A stretch of DNA of 64,000 nucleotides, from positions 558,001 to 622,000 of the forward strand of contig NZ_LS483364.1 of assembly GCF_900475275.1 (NCBI RefSeq). Direction: 5' to 3'. This document shows positions 45,671 through 56,091 of the stretch, piece after piece. The DNA comes from Streptococcus sanguinis. Its GTDB lineage: Bacteria; Bacillota; Bacilli; Lactobacillales; Streptococcaceae. Position numbers and translations under genes: made by a program. Below the pieces are notes generated by a model. It worked only from the letters and a program-made list of their open reading frames with translations. It was not told the DNA's origin and ran no database searches. Each line of letters opens with the position of its first letter. The first letter of the stretch is position 1.

Positions 45671-46921
45671 ATGAAAACTCCTTTTGTCAGTCGTGAAAAG
45701 CTAGCTGAGATTACGGCTCAATTTCCAACCCCTTTCCATCTTTATGATGAGAAGGGGGTTCGGGAAAGAGCGCGTGCCCTGCATAAGGCCTTCTCTTGGA
45801 ATCCAGGCTTTAAAGAGTATTTTGCTGTCAAGGCCACTCCCAATCCTGCTATTTTAAAAATCCTCAAAGAAGAAGGCTGCGGGGTGGACTGTGCTAGCTA
45901 TGTTGAGCTGCTCATGAGCCAAAAGCTGGGCTTTGCTGGACAGGATATCATGTTTTCATCCAATAACACACCAGCTGAGGACTTTCAGTTTGCGCGTGAC
46001 CTTGGAGCGACTATCAATCTGGATGCCTATGAAGATGTAGCTTTTCTAAAGGAAGCCGCTGGTATTCCCAAGGTCATTTCCTGCCGTTACAACCCTGGCG
46101 GTGTCTTTGAGCTGGGAACCAGCATTATGGATAATCCAGAAGAAGCTAAGTTTGGTATGACCAAGGACCAGCTGATTCAGGCTTTCAAAGAGCTCAAGGA
46201 CTTGGGAGCTGAGAAGTTTGGGATTCATGCCCTCTTGGCCTCTAATACTGTCAGTAATGACTACTATCCCGAACTGGCCCGTCAGCTTTTTGAGCTGGCT
46301 GTGGAAGTAGTGGCTGAGACAGGAGTTGAGTTGGATTTTATCAATCTCTCTGGTGGAGTCGGCATTAATTATCAGCCTGAAGGTGAGGAAAATGACATTG
46401 CGGTCATCGGTCAAGGAGTTCGTCAGGCCTATGAAGCTATTCTGACACCTGCTGGCCTAGGACAGGTAAAGATTTATACGGAGCTGGGCCGCTTTATGTT
46501 GGCACCTTATGGTCTACTTGTTACCAAGGTCACCCATAAGAAGCAGACCTACCGAACCTATCTGGGAGTGGATGCTTCTGCAGTCAATCTACTTCGTCCT
46601 GCTATGTATGGCTCTTATCACCACATTACCAATATGGATCGACCTGAGGGTGAGACAGAGATTGTGGATGTTGTCGGCAGTCTCTGTGAGAATAACGACA
46701 AATTCGCCATTAATCGCCCGCTGCCCGTCAGTCAAATTGGCGATACACTGGTGATACACGATACTGGTGCGCATGGTTTCTCCATGGGCTATCAGTACAA
46801 TGCCAAGCTCCGCTCCAGTGAAATTCTCTTGGAACAAGATGGCAACGTTCGCATGATTCGTCGGGCAGAAAAACCAGAAGATTATTTTGCGACACTGTAT
46901 GGCTTTGATTTTGAAAAATAG
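45671..46921 (+). CDS. lysA: Diaminopimelate decarboxylase LysA
   Basis: A 416-residue PLP enzyme, fold type III, that makes L-lysine from meso-diaminopimelate. The PLP lysine is Lys54 in FAVKATPNP, the phosphate loop is SGGVGINYQ, and the second-site residues are in VVGSLCENNDKFA and HDTGAHGFSMGYQYN. Streptococcal peptidoglycan uses lysine, so the product feeds both protein and wall. Related carboxynorspermidine decarboxylases share the fold; full-length similarity favours LysA. A TATAAT lies about 30 bp before the start. Confidence 0.88.
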   Translation: MKTPFVSREKLAEITAQFPTPFHLYDEKGVRERARALHKAFSWNPGFKEYFAVKATPNPAILKILKEEGCGVDCASYVELLMSQKLGFAGQDIMFSSNNTPAEDFQFARDLGATINLDAYEDVAFLKEAAGIPKVISCRYNPGGVFELGTSIMDNPEEAKFGMTKDQLIQAFKELKDLGAEKFGIHALLASNTVSNDYYPELARQLFELAVEVVAETGVELDFINLSGGVGINYQPEGEENDIAVIGQGVRQAYEAILTPAGLGQVKIYTELGRFMLAPYGLLVTKVTHKKQTYRTYLGVDASAVNLLRPAMYGSYHHITNMDRPEGETEIVDVVGSLCENNDKFAINRPLPVSQIGDTLVIHDTGAHGFSMGYQYNAKLRSSEILLEQDGNVRMIRRAEKPEDYFATLYGFDFEK

Positions 46922-46977
46922 AGAAAATTTGATATAATGAAGAGCAATGTAAAAATGGAAATAGAGGAGTTCTCGAT

Positions 46978-47226
46978 ATGAATTTAGTTTTAGCAATTTT
47001 CTTGATTATGGCAGCATTTGCTGGAGGCGTGATTTTGGGTATGTATCTGCTTCGTCGGCAAGTGGAGAAAGAATTTGCAGAAAATCCGCGTTTAAATGTA
47101 GAAGCAGTTCGGACCTTGCTTAGCGCTAGCGGTCAACGGCCAAATGAAGCGAAAGTGCAGCAAGTCTATCGTCAAATTATCAGCCAGCAGAAAGCTGCGC
47201 TTGCTAAGAGCAAAAAGAAAAAATAA
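46978..47226 (+). CDS. yneF: YneF family membrane protein (UPF0154)
   Basis: An 82-residue protein: one N-terminal membrane helix (about 4-25, [22 protein letters not shown]), then a basic helical cytoplasmic tail ([27 protein letters not shown]). It matches the UPF0154/YneF family, whose function is unknown. Start supported by AGAGGAG; a TATAAT is about 45 bp upstream. Confidence 0.9.
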   Translation: MNLVLAIFLIMAAFAGGVILGMYLLRRQVEKEFAENPRLNVEAVRTLLSASGQRPNEAKVQQVYRQIISQQKAALAKSKKKK

Positions 47227-47228
47227 TT

Positions 47229-47316
47229 TTCTAGAGGCTGGCTTTTAATACCAGCAGAGAAAATCTATAAAAAAATGGGGATTTGGAATCGGCTTCCAGT
47301 CCCTTGTTTTAGAAAG
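47229..47316 (+). terminator. Two hairpins between yneF and murI
   Basis: The first pairs TTTTCT-GCTGG with CCAGC-AGAAAA (about 47229-47262). The second pairs GGGGATTTGGAA with TTCCAGTCCC (about 47277-47303) and ends in CTTGTTTT, a possible terminator. No gene is seen here. Confidence 0.5.
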
Positions 47317-47324
47317 AAGACCTT

Positions 47325-48119
47325 ATGGATAATCGACCAATCGGTTTTTTAGACTCAGGAGTGGGCGGTTTGACTGTAGTCCGTGAGCTCATGCGGCAGC
47401 TCCCCCACGAAGAGGTCATTTATATCGGAGATTCAGCGCGGGCTCCTTACGGTCCTAGGCCTGCCGAGCAGATTCGCGCTTATACCTGGCAATTGGTCAA
47501 CTTTCTCCTGACCAAGGATGTTAAGATGATAGTCATTGCCTGCAATACAGCGACTGCTGTTGTCTGGGAAGAAGTGAAGGAAAAGCTGGATATTCCAGTA
47601 CTAGGCGTGATTCTGCCGGGGGCTAGCGCGGCTATTAAGTCAACTGCCAGCGGCCGCATCGGTGTTATTGGAACGCCAATGACAGTTTCTTCTGATATCT
47701 ATCGCCAGAAAATTGAAGCGCTCTCGCCGGAGATGCAGGTGGAAAGTTTGGCCTGCCCTAAGTTTGTGCCTTTGGTAGAGTCCAATGAACTTCATTCCAG
47801 TCTTACCAAAAAAGTGGTCTATGAAACCCTGCAACCTCTGGCTGGCCGAGTAGACACCCTTGTCTTGGGCTGTACCCACTATCCCTTGCTCCGGCCTATT
47901 ATTCAAAATAGGATGGGACCAAATGTGAAGCTGATTGATAGCGGGGCAGAGTGCGTACGGGATATTTCTGTCCTGCTCAATTACTTTGAAATCAACCGCA
48001 GTCGGGAAAAACAGGAGTTCAATCACCAATTTTACACAACTGCCAATGCCAAGAGCTTTTCGGAGATTGCAGAAAGCTGGCTGGGCCTGAAAGTGAATGT
48101 GGAGCATGTAAGCTTATGA
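47325..48119 (+). CDS. murI: Glutamate racemase MurI
   Basis: A 264-residue cofactor-free racemase making D-glutamate for peptidoglycan. The catalytic cysteines are in VIACNTATA (about 74) and LGCTHYPLL (about 185); [12 protein letters not shown] and APYGPR are family signatures. Its stop overlaps the rdgB start (ATGA), opening a chain of overlapping genes that runs to yidD at 53047. Confidence 0.96.
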   Translation: MDNRPIGFLDSGVGGLTVVRELMRQLPHEEVIYIGDSARAPYGPRPAEQIRAYTWQLVNFLLTKDVKMIVIACNTATAVVWEEVKEKLDIPVLGVILPGASAAIKSTASGRIGVIGTPMTVSSDIYRQKIEALSPEMQVESLACPKFVPLVESNELHSSLTKKVVYETLQPLAGRVDTLVLGCTHYPLLRPIIQNRMGPNVKLIDSGAECVRDISVLLNYFEINRSREKQEFNHQFYTTANAKSFSEIAESWLGLKVNVEHVSL

Positions 48120-49120
48120 CAAATAAAATTTATGAATACATTGACGAGAACAATTGGTATATCGGAGAATGGACTCGCTTTCGTAAGGCTGGCTATCATT
48201 TCAACGACATCCCATACAGGCTCTTGGAGCATATTGATGCGGAGTTGAGCGAGCTGATTGAGCGGGATTTGGAAGAAGAATACAATGCCTTTACCACAGT
48301 TGTGGTCAAATACGGATCGCCCATGTCTTATATCCAGTTTGTCCTCAGTATGATTAACGACCGCCAGAAGCGGGATTTTAAGGCGACCAGTCATAAGGGG
48401 GCTATTCTGATTACAGAAAAGGACTTGCTGCGCAAGGTTTTCTTCCTGTCTAAAGATGGAGTTAAGATGACTGACTTTTTTGGTCAGGGGCAGGAGTCGG
48501 AGATGGCTGTCGGAGATACGATCTTGATTGCGACGCGCAACGAAGGAAAGACAGCAGAGTTTCGCAAACTCTTTGAGAAGCTGGGCTATAAGGTTGAAAA
48601 TCTCAATGATTATCCTGATTTGCCAGAAGTGCAAGAGACTGGAACCACCTTTGAGGAAAATGCGCGGCTCAAGGCAGAGACAATCAGTAAGCTGACCGGT
48701 AAAATGGTGCTAGCTGACGACTCAGGTCTGCAGGTCGATGTTTTAGGTGGCTTGCCTGGAGTATGGTCGGCTCGCTTCGCTGGAGTAGGCGCGACAGATG
48801 ATGAAAACAACATCAAGCTCCTGCATGAATTAGCTATGGTGTTTGATATCAAGGACCGCTCGGCTCATTTTCATACGACCCTAGTGGTGGCTAGTCCTGA
48901 TAGGGAGTCTCTGGTAGTTGAAGCGGATTGGCCAGGCTACATTGCCCATGAGCCAAAAGGGGAAAATGGTTTTGGCTATGATCCCTTGTTCTTAGTGGGA
49001 GAAACAGGAAAAACGTCTGCCGAACTAACGATAGAAGAAAAAAATGCGCAATCCCATCGGGCTCAGGCAGTTAAGAAATTAGTGGAGGTATTTCCAGCAT
49101 GGCAAAGCAAACCATTATAG
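48116..49120 (+). CDS. rdgB: XTP/dITP pyrophosphatase with N-terminal extension
   Basis: A 334-residue protein of which the last 200 or so form a complete RdgB/HAM1 domain: [15 protein letters not shown] (about 139), [38 protein letters not shown] and FGYDPLF. It removes non-canonical purine triphosphates from the nucleotide pool. The first 125 residues ([18 protein letters not shown] ...) are an extra helical domain seen in streptococcal versions and of unknown use. The start overlaps murI by 4 nt and the end overlaps the phosphoesterase gene by 22 nt. Confidence 0.93.
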   Translation: MTNKIYEYIDENNWYIGEWTRFRKAGYHFNDIPYRLLEHIDAELSELIERDLEEEYNAFTTVVVKYGSPMSYIQFVLSMINDRQKRDFKATSHKGAILITEKDLLRKVFFLSKDGVKMTDFFGQGQESEMAVGDTILIATRNEGKTAEFRKLFEKLGYKVENLNDYPDLPEVQETGTTFEENARLKAETISKLTGKMVLADDSGLQVDVLGGLPGVWSARFAGVGATDDENNIKLLHELAMVFDIKDRSAHFHTTLVVASPDRESLVVEADWPGYIAHEPKGENGFGYDPLFLVGETGKTSAELTIEEKNAQSHRAQAVKKLVEVFPAWQSKPL

Positions 49121-49620
49121 TCATGAGTGATTCTCATGGCGACCGTGCTATTGTAGAAGAAATTAGGAATCATTATATTGGAAAGGTAGATGCGATTTTC
49201 CATAACGGAGACTCTGAGCTTCCTTCTGATGATGAGGTATGGCAAGGGATTCAGGTTGTTGCAGGGAATATGGACTTTTACGACGGCTATCCAGAACGAT
49301 TGGTGACGGATTTGGCGGGGACCATTATTGCCCAGACTCATGGCCATCTCTTCCATATCAACTTTTCTTTTCAAAAGCTGGATTTGTGGGCGCAAGAGGT
49401 TAATGCAGACATCTGCCTCTACGGTCACCTGCATATCCCAGATTCTCGAATGGAGGGCAAAACGCTCTTTCTGAATCCGGGCTCCATCAGCCAGCCACGC
49501 GGTCTGATCAACGAACGTCTCTACGCTAAGGTAGAGATTGATGATGACCGCTTTAAAGTTGATTACTATACGCGAAATCATGAACTCTATCCAAGCTTGT
49601 CCAAGGAGTTTAGCCGATGA
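49099..49620 (+). CDS. YfcE/MJ0936-type metallophosphoesterase
   Basis: A 173-residue calcineurin-like phosphoesterase. The metal motifs are SDSHGDR (10-16), [19 protein letters not shown] and YGHLHIPD. Small members hydrolyse phosphodiesters; the true substrate is unknown. The start lies 22 nt inside rdgB and the stop overlaps cbpB (ATGA), so it is a coupled member of the operon. Confidence 0.9.
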   Translation: MAKQTIIVMSDSHGDRAIVEEIRNHYIGKVDAIFHNGDSELPSDDEVWQGIQVVAGNMDFYDGYPERLVTDLAGTIIAQTHGHLFHINFSFQKLDLWAQEVNADICLYGHLHIPDSRMEGKTLFLNPGSISQPRGLINERLYAKVEIDDDRFKVDYYTRNHELYPSLSKEFSR

Positions 49621-50078
49621 TTGCTAAGGAATTTGAAGACTATCTGCTGCAACATGAAGAAACTTTTTTGACGCCTGGGGAAAATCTGGCGGTTATGATT
49701 GACACCCACAATGTGGATCATGCTATCCTACTATTGAGCCAGATGACATACTCACGTGTACCAGTCGTGACAGCAGATAAAAAGTTTGTTGGCACGATTT
49801 CCCTGACAGACATCATGTCCTATCGCATGCGCCATGATTTGCCAGAAGAGGAATTCATGATGACAGACATCGTCCACATGACCAAAATGGACGACTTGAC
49901 AGTTGGGCCAGATTATACTGTATCAGATGTGCTTCATAAGCTGGTCGACGAGTCCTTTCTGCCGGTTGTGGGCGAGGATCAGCATTTTTACGGAATTATT
50001 ACTAGAAAGTCCATTTTGAAAGCTGTCAATTCTTTGTTGCACGGCTTTAGCAAAAAGTACGAAATTCGCAAAAAATGA
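49617..50078 (+). CDS. cbpB: Cyclic-di-AMP-binding CBS protein CbpB
   Basis: A 153-residue protein made of two CBS domains (about 15-70 and 85-145; DHAILLLSQMTYSRVPVVT and VSDVLHKLVDESFLPVVG). The size and place match the CbpB/DarB (YkuL) proteins that bind c-di-AMP and, in Listeria and Bacillus, regulate the Rel alarmone enzyme. This would tie potassium and c-di-AMP status to (p)ppGpp, but binding is not proved here. Overlaps its neighbours by 4 nt on both sides. Confidence 0.88.
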   Translation: MIAKEFEDYLLQHEETFLTPGENLAVMIDTHNVDHAILLLSQMTYSRVPVVTADKKFVGTISLTDIMSYRMRHDLPEEEFMMTDIVHMTKMDDLTVGPDYTVSDVLHKLVDESFLPVVGEDQHFYGIITRKSILKAVNSLLHGFSKKYEIRKK

Positions 50079-50806
50079 AAGAATACATTAGACCGTTTTT
50101 AAATCAAAAAAATATCTCAGAAAATTCTAAAATTGCCTATTCTTATGATTTGGAGCAGTTTATCGAGGAAGTACATGACCGGATTACCGAGACCAATCTG
50201 CGGATTTATCAGGCCTCTATCAAGGATTTTAAGGCAGCTGTTCAGAAGCGGAAGCTCTCAGCAGTCAATCAATTTCTCTACTTCCTTTATCAGCAGCAGC
50301 TTATTGAGGAGTTCCACCGTTTGGTCCTGCCCAAGGTTTCCGTATCGAAGGAGCAGGAAAATGAACTGCTGGATCTGTCTGCTTTTTGGCAGGAATCAAG
50401 AGTTCCCAGGGGGCGGCTGATGGCTCTTCTTATCTTGGAAATGGGCTTGCTGCCTAGCGAGATTTTGCAGGTCAGAGTGGCTGATGTCAATCTTGACTTT
50501 CAGGTTTTGAAGATTGAAAAGGCCGGTCAGAAGCGGGTTATCAAGATTCCTGAGAGCCTGACGGGTGAGTTAGAAGACTATCTGACAGGTACATATTTAT
50601 TTGAGAAAAACGGCAAATCCTATTCTCGTCAATGGGGCTTCCGTCAGCTAGAGGCCTTCTTGATTGAGCAGGGACAAGCCAGTCTATCTGCCCAAAGCCT
50701 GCGTGAGCAGTTTATTTTGCGTCAGCGGGAGAAGGGGATTGGCCTCTATGATATTGCCCAAGATTTGGGCTTGAAAACCATGATTACACTAGAAAAATAC
50801 AGATAA
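50075..50806 (+). CDS. xerDL: XerD-like tyrosine recombinase homologue (degenerate active site)
   Basis: A 243-residue protein with a core-binding N-terminal domain and a tyrosine-recombinase catalytic fold. The active site is eroded: the region of the first catalytic Arg reads EMGLLPSEI, the HxLRH motif reads QSLREQF (both His absent), yet the C-terminal Tyr in TLEKYR remains. Streptococcal XerD-like proteins are known not to act at the dif site (XerS does). A structural or chromosome-segregation role with the adjoining scpA-scpB is plausible. ATGA overlap with cbpB; 2 bp from scpA. Confidence 0.9.
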   Translation: MKEYIRPFLNQKNISENSKIAYSYDLEQFIEEVHDRITETNLRIYQASIKDFKAAVQKRKLSAVNQFLYFLYQQQLIEEFHRLVLPKVSVSKEQENELLDLSAFWQESRVPRGRLMALLILEMGLLPSEILQVRVADVNLDFQVLKIEKAGQKRVIKIPESLTGELEDYLTGTYLFEKNGKSYSRQWGFRQLEAFLIEQGQASLSAQSLREQFILRQREKGIGLYDIAQDLGLKTMITLEKYR

Positions 50807-50808
50807 AA

Positions 50809-51519
50809 ATGGATATCAAACTAAAAGATTTTGAAGGCCCGTTGGACCTGCTGCTCCACCTTGTATCTAAGTACCAGGTGGATATTTATGATGTGCCCAT
50901 TACGGAGGTCATCGAGCAGTATCTGGCTTATGTGGCTACTTTGCAGGCCATGAAGCTGGAAGTGACGGGCGAGTATATGGTCATGGCAAGCCAGCTCATG
51001 CTGATTAAGAGCCGCAAGCTTCTGCCTAAGGTGGCGGATAATGCTGAGCTGGAAGATGATTTGGAGCAAGACCTTTTGAGCCAGATTGAGGAATACCGCA
51101 GGTTCAAGCTCTTAGGTGAGAAAATGTCGCTCCAGCATGATGACCGGGCGCTTTATTATTCTAAACCCAAGCTGGAGTTGGTTTACGAGGATGCTGAGCT
51201 CTTGCATGACAAGTCAACGATTGATCTTTTCTTGGCTTTTTCCAAGGTTATCGCCAAGAAGCAAGAGGAGTTTTCTAAGAGCCATACAACCATTGTGCGA
51301 GACGAGTACAAGATTGAGGACATGATGGATGTGGTGCGTCAGCGCTGTGCTGGTAAGAGCCGTCTGGCTCTGCAGGAAATTTTCGCAGAGACCAAGGACA
51401 TGAATGAAGTTATCACTCTCTTTCTAGCGACCTTGGAATTGGTCAAGGTGCAGGAAGTGCAAGTCATTCAGGAAGAAAATTTTGGAAATATTTATTTAGT
51501 AGGAAGAGGAAATGAGTAA
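50809..51519 (+). CDS. scpA: Segregation and condensation protein ScpA
   Basis: A 236-residue kleisin that bridges SMC heads in chromosome condensation. The N-terminus [18 protein letters not shown] is the family hallmark and binds the SMC neck; the C-terminal winged helix ends [16 protein letters not shown] ... [13 protein letters not shown]. It starts 2 bp after xerDL and overlaps scpB by 8 nt. Confidence 0.96.
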   Translation: MDIKLKDFEGPLDLLLHLVSKYQVDIYDVPITEVIEQYLAYVATLQAMKLEVTGEYMVMASQLMLIKSRKLLPKVADNAELEDDLEQDLLSQIEEYRRFKLLGEKMSLQHDDRALYYSKPKLELVYEDAELLHDKSTIDLFLAFSKVIAKKQEEFSKSHTTIVRDEYKIEDMMDVVRQRCAGKSRLALQEIFAETKDMNEVITLFLATLELVKVQEVQVIQEENFGNIYLVGRGNE

Positions 51520-52081
51520 GTTAGCAGAGATTGAAGCCCTGCTTTTTGTGGCGGGAGAAGATGGACTCAAGGTTCATCAATTGGCAGAAATCCTTTCTTT
51601 GCCGCCGACTGGGGTTATTCAGAGTTTGGAGAAGTTGGCTGAGCAATATGAGGCCAATCCGGACTCCAGCCTGACCCTGCTGGAAACTTCAAAGACTTAT
51701 AAGCTGGTCACAAAGTCAGAGTTTGCTGAGATTCTGCGGGCCTATTCACGGGCGCCGATTAATCAAAGTCTATCGCGGGCGGCCCTTGAGACCTTGTCTA
51801 TCATTGCCTATAAGCAGCCGATTACAAGGGTAGAAATAGACGACATCCGCGGGGTTAATTCCAGCGGTGCTTTGGCTAAGCTCTTGGCTTTTGAACTGGT
51901 TCGAGAAGATGGCAAAAAGGAAGTCATTGGTCGGCCAAATCTCTATGTGACAACGGATTATTTCTTAGACTATATGGGGATCAATCACCTAGATGAGCTG
52001 CCGATTGTCGAAGAAACAGAGCTAGTTGCTGAAGAAAGCCAGCTCTTTATTGAAAGGACAGATATCAATGAGAATCAATAA
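51512..52081 (+). CDS. scpB: Segregation and condensation protein ScpB
   Basis: A 189-residue partner of ScpA with two winged-helix domains ([43 protein letters not shown]). A ScpB dimer binds the centre of ScpA in the SMC complex. Overlaps scpA at its start (8 nt) and rluB at its end (14 nt). Confidence 0.96.
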   Translation: MSKLAEIEALLFVAGEDGLKVHQLAEILSLPPTGVIQSLEKLAEQYEANPDSSLTLLETSKTYKLVTKSEFAEILRAYSRAPINQSLSRAALETLSIIAYKQPITRVEIDDIRGVNSSGALAKLLAFELVREDGKKEVIGRPNLYVTTDYFLDYMGINHLDELPIVEETELVAEESQLFIERTDINENQ

Positions 52082-52796
52082 ATACATCGCTCATGCTGGG
52101 ATAGCCAGTCGCCGTAAGGCAGAAGAGCTAATCAGGCAGGGGAAGGTCAGTATAAACGGCCAAGTGGTACGTGAGCTGGCGACGAACGTCAAGTCTGGCG
52201 ACCGTGTGGAAGTAGAAGGCCAACCTATCTACAATGAAGAGAAGGTTTATTACCTCCTCAATAAGCCGCGCGGGGTCATTTCTTCTGTCAGTGATGACAA
52301 GGGACGTAAGACGGTCGTGGAGCTCTTGCCTCAGGTCAAGGAGCGAATTTATCCGGTTGGTCGTTTGGACTGGGATACTTCTGGCATCCTCATTCTGACC
52401 AATGACGGGGATTTTACCGACGAGATGATTCATCCCCGCAATGAGATTGATAAGGTCTATGTGGCGCGTGTCAAAGGTTTGGCCAATAAAGAAGTTCTTC
52501 GTCCTCTGACTCGCGGTATTGAGATAGAGGGGCGCAAAACCAAGCCAGCAGTTTATGAGATTATCAAGGTTGATCCGGCGAAAAATCGCTCGGTCGTTCA
52601 GCTGACCATCCACGAAGGCCGTAACCATCAGGTCAAGAAGATGTTCCAAGCTGTCGGACTGCAGGTGGATAAGCTGTCACGGACTCGCTTTGGTCATTTG
52701 GACCTGACGGGCCTTAAGCCTGGTGAGTATCGTAAGCTCAGTAAAAAAGAAGTCAGCCAGCTGCACACACTGGCTGTAACCAAGACCAAGAAATGA
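52068..52796 (+). CDS. rluB: 23S rRNA pseudouridine synthase RluB-type
   Basis: A 242-residue RsuA/RluB-family enzyme. An N-terminal S4 domain ([21 protein letters not shown]) is followed by the catalytic domain with the Asp in [17 protein letters not shown] and the family run [14 protein letters not shown] 52068 is chosen with AAAGGA upstream; the longer frame has no better start. Overlaps scpB by 14 nt and yidD by 4 nt. Confidence 0.94.
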   Translation: MRINKYIAHAGIASRRKAEELIRQGKVSINGQVVRELATNVKSGDRVEVEGQPIYNEEKVYYLLNKPRGVISSVSDDKGRKTVVELLPQVKERIYPVGRLDWDTSGILILTNDGDFTDEMIHPRNEIDKVYVARVKGLANKEVLRPLTRGIEIEGRKTKPAVYEIIKVDPAKNRSVVQLTIHEGRNHQVKKMFQAVGLQVDKLSRTRFGHLDLTGLKPGEYRKLSKKEVSQLHTLAVTKTKK

Positions 52797-53047
52797 TAAA
52801 GAAACTGCTTATTGCTCCTGTCCGCTTTTATCAACGTTTCATCTCACCTGCTTTTCCTCCATCTTGCCGCTTTCGGCCCACCTGCTCTAACTATATGATA
52901 GAGGCTATCCAGAAGCATGGTGCCAAGGGAGTTTTGATGGGTTTGGCGCGAATTCTCCGCTGTCATCCTTGGTCTCAGTCAGGAGATGATCCTGTACCAG
53001 ACCATTTCAGTCTGAAAAGAAACGCTACAAGCAAAAAGTCACACTAG
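52793..53047 (+). CDS. yidD: Membrane protein insertion efficiency factor YidD
   Basis: An 84-residue YidD protein: hydrophobic/amphipathic start ([23 protein letters not shown]), the family signature [16 protein letters not shown] and RILRCHPWS. It assists YidC-dependent insertion at the membrane. In many bacteria it neighbours yidC; here it closes the murI-scp operon. ATGA overlap with rluB, and a strong terminator overlaps its stop. Confidence 0.94.
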   Translation: MIKKLLIAPVRFYQRFISPAFPPSCRFRPTCSNYMIEAIQKHGAKGVLMGLARILRCHPWSQSGDDPVPDHFSLKRNATSKKSH

Positions 53048-53070
53048 CTATTTAGCTAGTGTGACTTTTT
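53033..53070. terminator. Bidirectional terminator yidD / trkH
   Basis: An 18-bp perfect stem AAAAAGTCACACTAGCTA with its complement and a 2-nt loop, flanked by A and T runs. Serves the convergent operons. Confidence 0.95.
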
Positions 53071-53094
53071 TTATCTATAATCTCAGAGTGTTTC

Positions 53095-54534
53095 CTATCT
53101 TCTAGACCAAGTCTTAGGCAAGAAGAGCAGGAGAATTGGGTAGATTTCCAAACGTCCGCCAATCATGGCAAAGGACAGCAATAGCTTAGAAAAAGGACTG
53201 AAGATAGAAAAAGTATCCGTCGTCCCAATCATAGGACCGATATTGTTGAAGCAGGATAGAACACCACTGACAACTGTCATGAGATTGTTATTATCCAGGC
53301 TGACGATGAAAATCAGCGTCAGAACGATCAAAACATAGGTTGCTAAATATTTGAGGACCTTGTGCTGGGTATCCTTATCTAGGACGGCACCATTGACATG
53401 CATGGTTAGGACCCGATTGGGTGATAGGGTAGAGAGGATTTGATTTTTGGCAATGCGGGAAATGATAATCCCCCGAATGACCTTGAATCCCCCAGCGGTT
53501 GACCCAGCCGACCCCCCGATACACATGAGCAGGAGCAGGATGACCTGAGAAAAGAGAGGCCACTTGACCGTATCACCATAGCCGAATCCAGTCGTTGTGA
53601 TGATATTGGAAACCTGGAAGAAGGAAATCTCCACGCTCTTGGCAAAGCCTTGATAGAGGTGGAAGACATTAAAGGCAATCAAGGCAGTGGAAAGAAAGAC
53701 AATCCAGAGATAGCCTCTAAGTTCCTCATCGCCAAAGCAGGCCTTAAACTTGCGAATCAGCAAGTAATAGTAGAGATTAAAGTTGACCCCGAAAGCCAAG
53801 ACCCCAAAGCTGACCAGATAAGTAATCAGTGAGCTGTTGTAGTGAGCAATACCGTCATTGTATACGGTGAATCCTCCTGTACCAGCAGTTCCCATGGCAA
53901 TCACAAGGCTGTCAAAGAGCGGCATACCCGCTAGGAAATAAAGCAGCGCAAAGATAGCAAAGAGAGCCAGATAGATGATATAGAGGATTTGGGCCGTACT
54001 CTTGAGCTTAGACACAACCTTGCCAAAGACTGGGCCCGGAACTTCTGCTTTCATGACCTCCAAGTGGCCATTTTTAGCATTGTCCATAATAGCTAGGGCA
54101 AAGACCAGCACTCCCATCCCTCCGATTAAGTGAGTAAAACTGCGCCAGAAGAGCAGCGAATGAGAGAGAACGCCGACATCGTTGAGAATAGTCGCTCCCG
54201 TGGTTGTAAAGCCAGAGCTGACCTCAAAGAAAGCATCGATGATGTCCGGTATCTGACCAGAGAAGACAAAGGGCAGGGCTCCGAAGAAGGACCAGAGAAT
54301 CCAGCAAAGGGCTACAATCAGTACCCCTTCCTTGGCGTAGATATGTAGGTCCTTGGGCTTTAAATAAGAGCCTATGCCACCTAAAACTAGCAGGATAGCC
54401 ATGGTCGCCCCGATAGAGAGAAAGACCTTTAAAGGTTCACCGTAGATTAGAGCGACGATGATGGGCACGATTAGCAGAGCCGCCTCAATCAGCAGTAATT
54501 TTGCCAGCAGGTAGCGAATCATAGATCTATTCAT
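53095..54534 (-). CDS. trkH: Potassium uptake channel subunit TrkH/KtrB type
   Basis: A 479-residue membrane protein of the TrkH/KtrB superfamily with four repeated M1-P-M2 units. Selectivity-filter-like segments are SSGFTTTGATIL, MGTAGTGGFTVYN, ITTTGFGYGD and NNIGPMIG. It conducts potassium (or sodium-dependent potassium) and is gated by the RCK protein encoded just upstream. Its ATG is 4 bp after the trkA stop, so the two are one unit. Pneumococcus has the same pair. Confidence 0.93.
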   Translation of the reverse strand: MNRSMIRYLLAKLLLIEAALLIVPIIVALIYGEPLKVFLSIGATMAILLVLGGIGSYLKPKDLHIYAKEGVLIVALCWILWSFFGALPFVFSGQIPDIIDAFFEVSSGFTTTGATILNDVGVLSHSLLFWRSFTHLIGGMGVLVFALAIMDNAKNGHLEVMKAEVPGPVFGKVVSKLKSTAQILYIIYLALFAIFALLYFLAGMPLFDSLVIAMGTAGTGGFTVYNDGIAHYNSSLITYLVSFGVLAFGVNFNLYYYLLIRKFKACFGDEELRGYLWIVFLSTALIAFNVFHLYQGFAKSVEISFFQVSNIITTTGFGYGDTVKWPLFSQVILLLLMCIGGSAGSTAGGFKVIRGIIISRIAKNQILSTLSPNRVLTMHVNGAVLDKDTQHKVLKYLATYVLIVLTLIFIVSLDNNNLMTVVSGVLSCFNNIGPMIGTTDTFSIFSPFSKLLLSFAMIGGRLEIYPILLLFLPKTWSRR

Positions 54535-54538
54535 GGGT

Positions 54539-55888
54539 CTACCTCGCTATCAGATCGTAAATCTGCGTGATATTTTGCAGCAGAGTGGTCACGACAATTT
54601 TATCTCCAACTTGCAGATTGTCATCGCCTGTAGGGAAGATAGCTTTACCTTGGCGGATAATGGCCGCAATCAGGACATCTTTCTTTAGATGAAGCTGAGA
54701 CAGAGGGATACCAGTCATCTTGTTTTCTTCCTTGATTTGGAACTGCAGGGTCTCGATTTGGCCGTTGGCTACATAGTGCAGAGCTTCTAGGTTAGAGAAC
54801 TGAGCATTGTAGCGACCTCGGATAAAGTGCATAACCGTATCAACAGCAATGCCTTTAGGTGTCACGATGCTAGCAAAGTCTTGGTTATCAATGATTTCCA
54901 ACAAACTAGTCCGGTTGACCTTGGTGATGTTTTTCTGCACACCCAGATTATTAAGAAACATGGAAGTAATGATATTTTCTTCATCTACACCAGTCAGGGT
55001 AGCAATGGCATCAAAGTTATTGGCGCGTTCCTCCAGTAAGATATCCTTGGCAGTACCGTCTCCATGGACGACATAGAGATCAGGAAATTCCTGACTGAAA
55101 AAGTTTGCCCGTTCATGGTTAGATTCAATGACTTTGAGCTCGATTTTACTATTCTTGAGAATATTGAGCAGGTAGTAGGCAATCTTGCCTGCCCCGATAA
55201 TCATCAGGCTCTTAACCACTCTAGGACGTACCATATTGTGGAATTGGACAATGTCCAAGCGGTTACCTGTGACATAAATCTTGTCGCCGGCCTCCAAAGT
55301 GAAGTCGCCGTCAGGAATTTCCAAGTGCCCTTTTCTCTCAATGGCACAGACAATGATATTTCCAAATTTCTTGCGGAACTGGGAAATACTCATATGGCAG
55401 AGATTACTGTCTTCCTTGAGTTTGAACTCCATCAGTGCCACCCGGCCATTGGCAAAGTGTTCTACTGACAGGGCATTAGGGAAGTCAATGATATTAGCGA
55501 TATAGCGAGCAGTTAGGAGCTCAGGATTGACCACCAGCGAGAAGCCTAGGATGTTCTTCTCCTTAAAGTAAGGGTTGGAATACTCAGGATTACGCACCCG
55601 AACGACGGTTTCCTTAGCCCCCATCCGTTTGGCCAGAACAGCTGAAACCATGTTGACCTCATCATGCTCAGTCATAGAGATGAAGATGTCACAGTGACTA
55701 ACATCCGCTTGTTCTAGGATTTTGAAATTAGCTCCATTGCCAGCAATACCGATAATATCATAGCGCTTGGTAATCTGGTTGAGAACAGCCTCATCCTGCT
55801 CAATCAGGATAACATCATGATTTTCAGCCACTAGGGAGCGACAGAGGGCCGTTCCGACCTTCCCGCCACCAACAACGATAATTTTCAT
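54539..55888 (-). CDS. trkA: Trk potassium regulator TrkA (two RCK domains)
   Basis: A 449-residue cytoplasmic protein with two RCK units, each with an NAD-binding fold (IIVVGGGKVGTALCRSL; MIIGAGKIAYYLLNIL) and a C-terminal RCK_C lobe. It gates the TrkH channel in response to nucleotides and perhaps c-di-AMP. ATG 55888 is chosen: the upstream TTG of the longer frame is part of the ribosome site TTGGAGG itself. Confidence 0.94.
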   Translation of the reverse strand: MKIIVVGGGKVGTALCRSLVAENHDVILIEQDEAVLNQITKRYDIIGIAGNGANFKILEQADVSHCDIFISMTEHDEVNMVSAVLAKRMGAKETVVRVRNPEYSNPYFKEKNILGFSLVVNPELLTARYIANIIDFPNALSVEHFANGRVALMEFKLKEDSNLCHMSISQFRKKFGNIIVCAIERKGHLEIPDGDFTLEAGDKIYVTGNRLDIVQFHNMVRPRVVKSLMIIGAGKIAYYLLNILKNSKIELKVIESNHERANFFSQEFPDLYVVHGDGTAKDILLEERANNFDAIATLTGVDEENIITSMFLNNLGVQKNITKVNRTSLLEIIDNQDFASIVTPKGIAVDTVMHFIRGRYNAQFSNLEALHYVANGQIETLQFQIKEENKMTGIPLSQLHLKKDVLIAAIIRQGKAIFPTGDDNLQVGDKIVVTTLLQNITQIYDLIAR

Positions 55889-56058
55889 AAGTTTAGATTC
55901 CTCCAAAGTATGTATCTATCATACTCTTTTTTCATTTAAATTTCATCTATAAAATATAGAATAGCTTGCTTATTTATAGAATTCCGAATATTTTTTTACC
56001 AAAATGGTATCTTCCTGTGATATTTTTAAAAAAAGTACAATTTTTTGAGCATTTTTTA

Positions 56059-56086
56059 TTGACTTGTAGGCTGAAAGTGTTATACT
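56059..56086 (+). promoter_or_regulatory. Promoter of RNA candidate upstream of trmL
   Basis: TTGACT (56059-56064), 16 bp, TATACT (56081-56086): one of the best promoters in the window, placed to start RNA near 56092. Confidence 0.75.
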
Positions 56087-56091
56087 AAATG

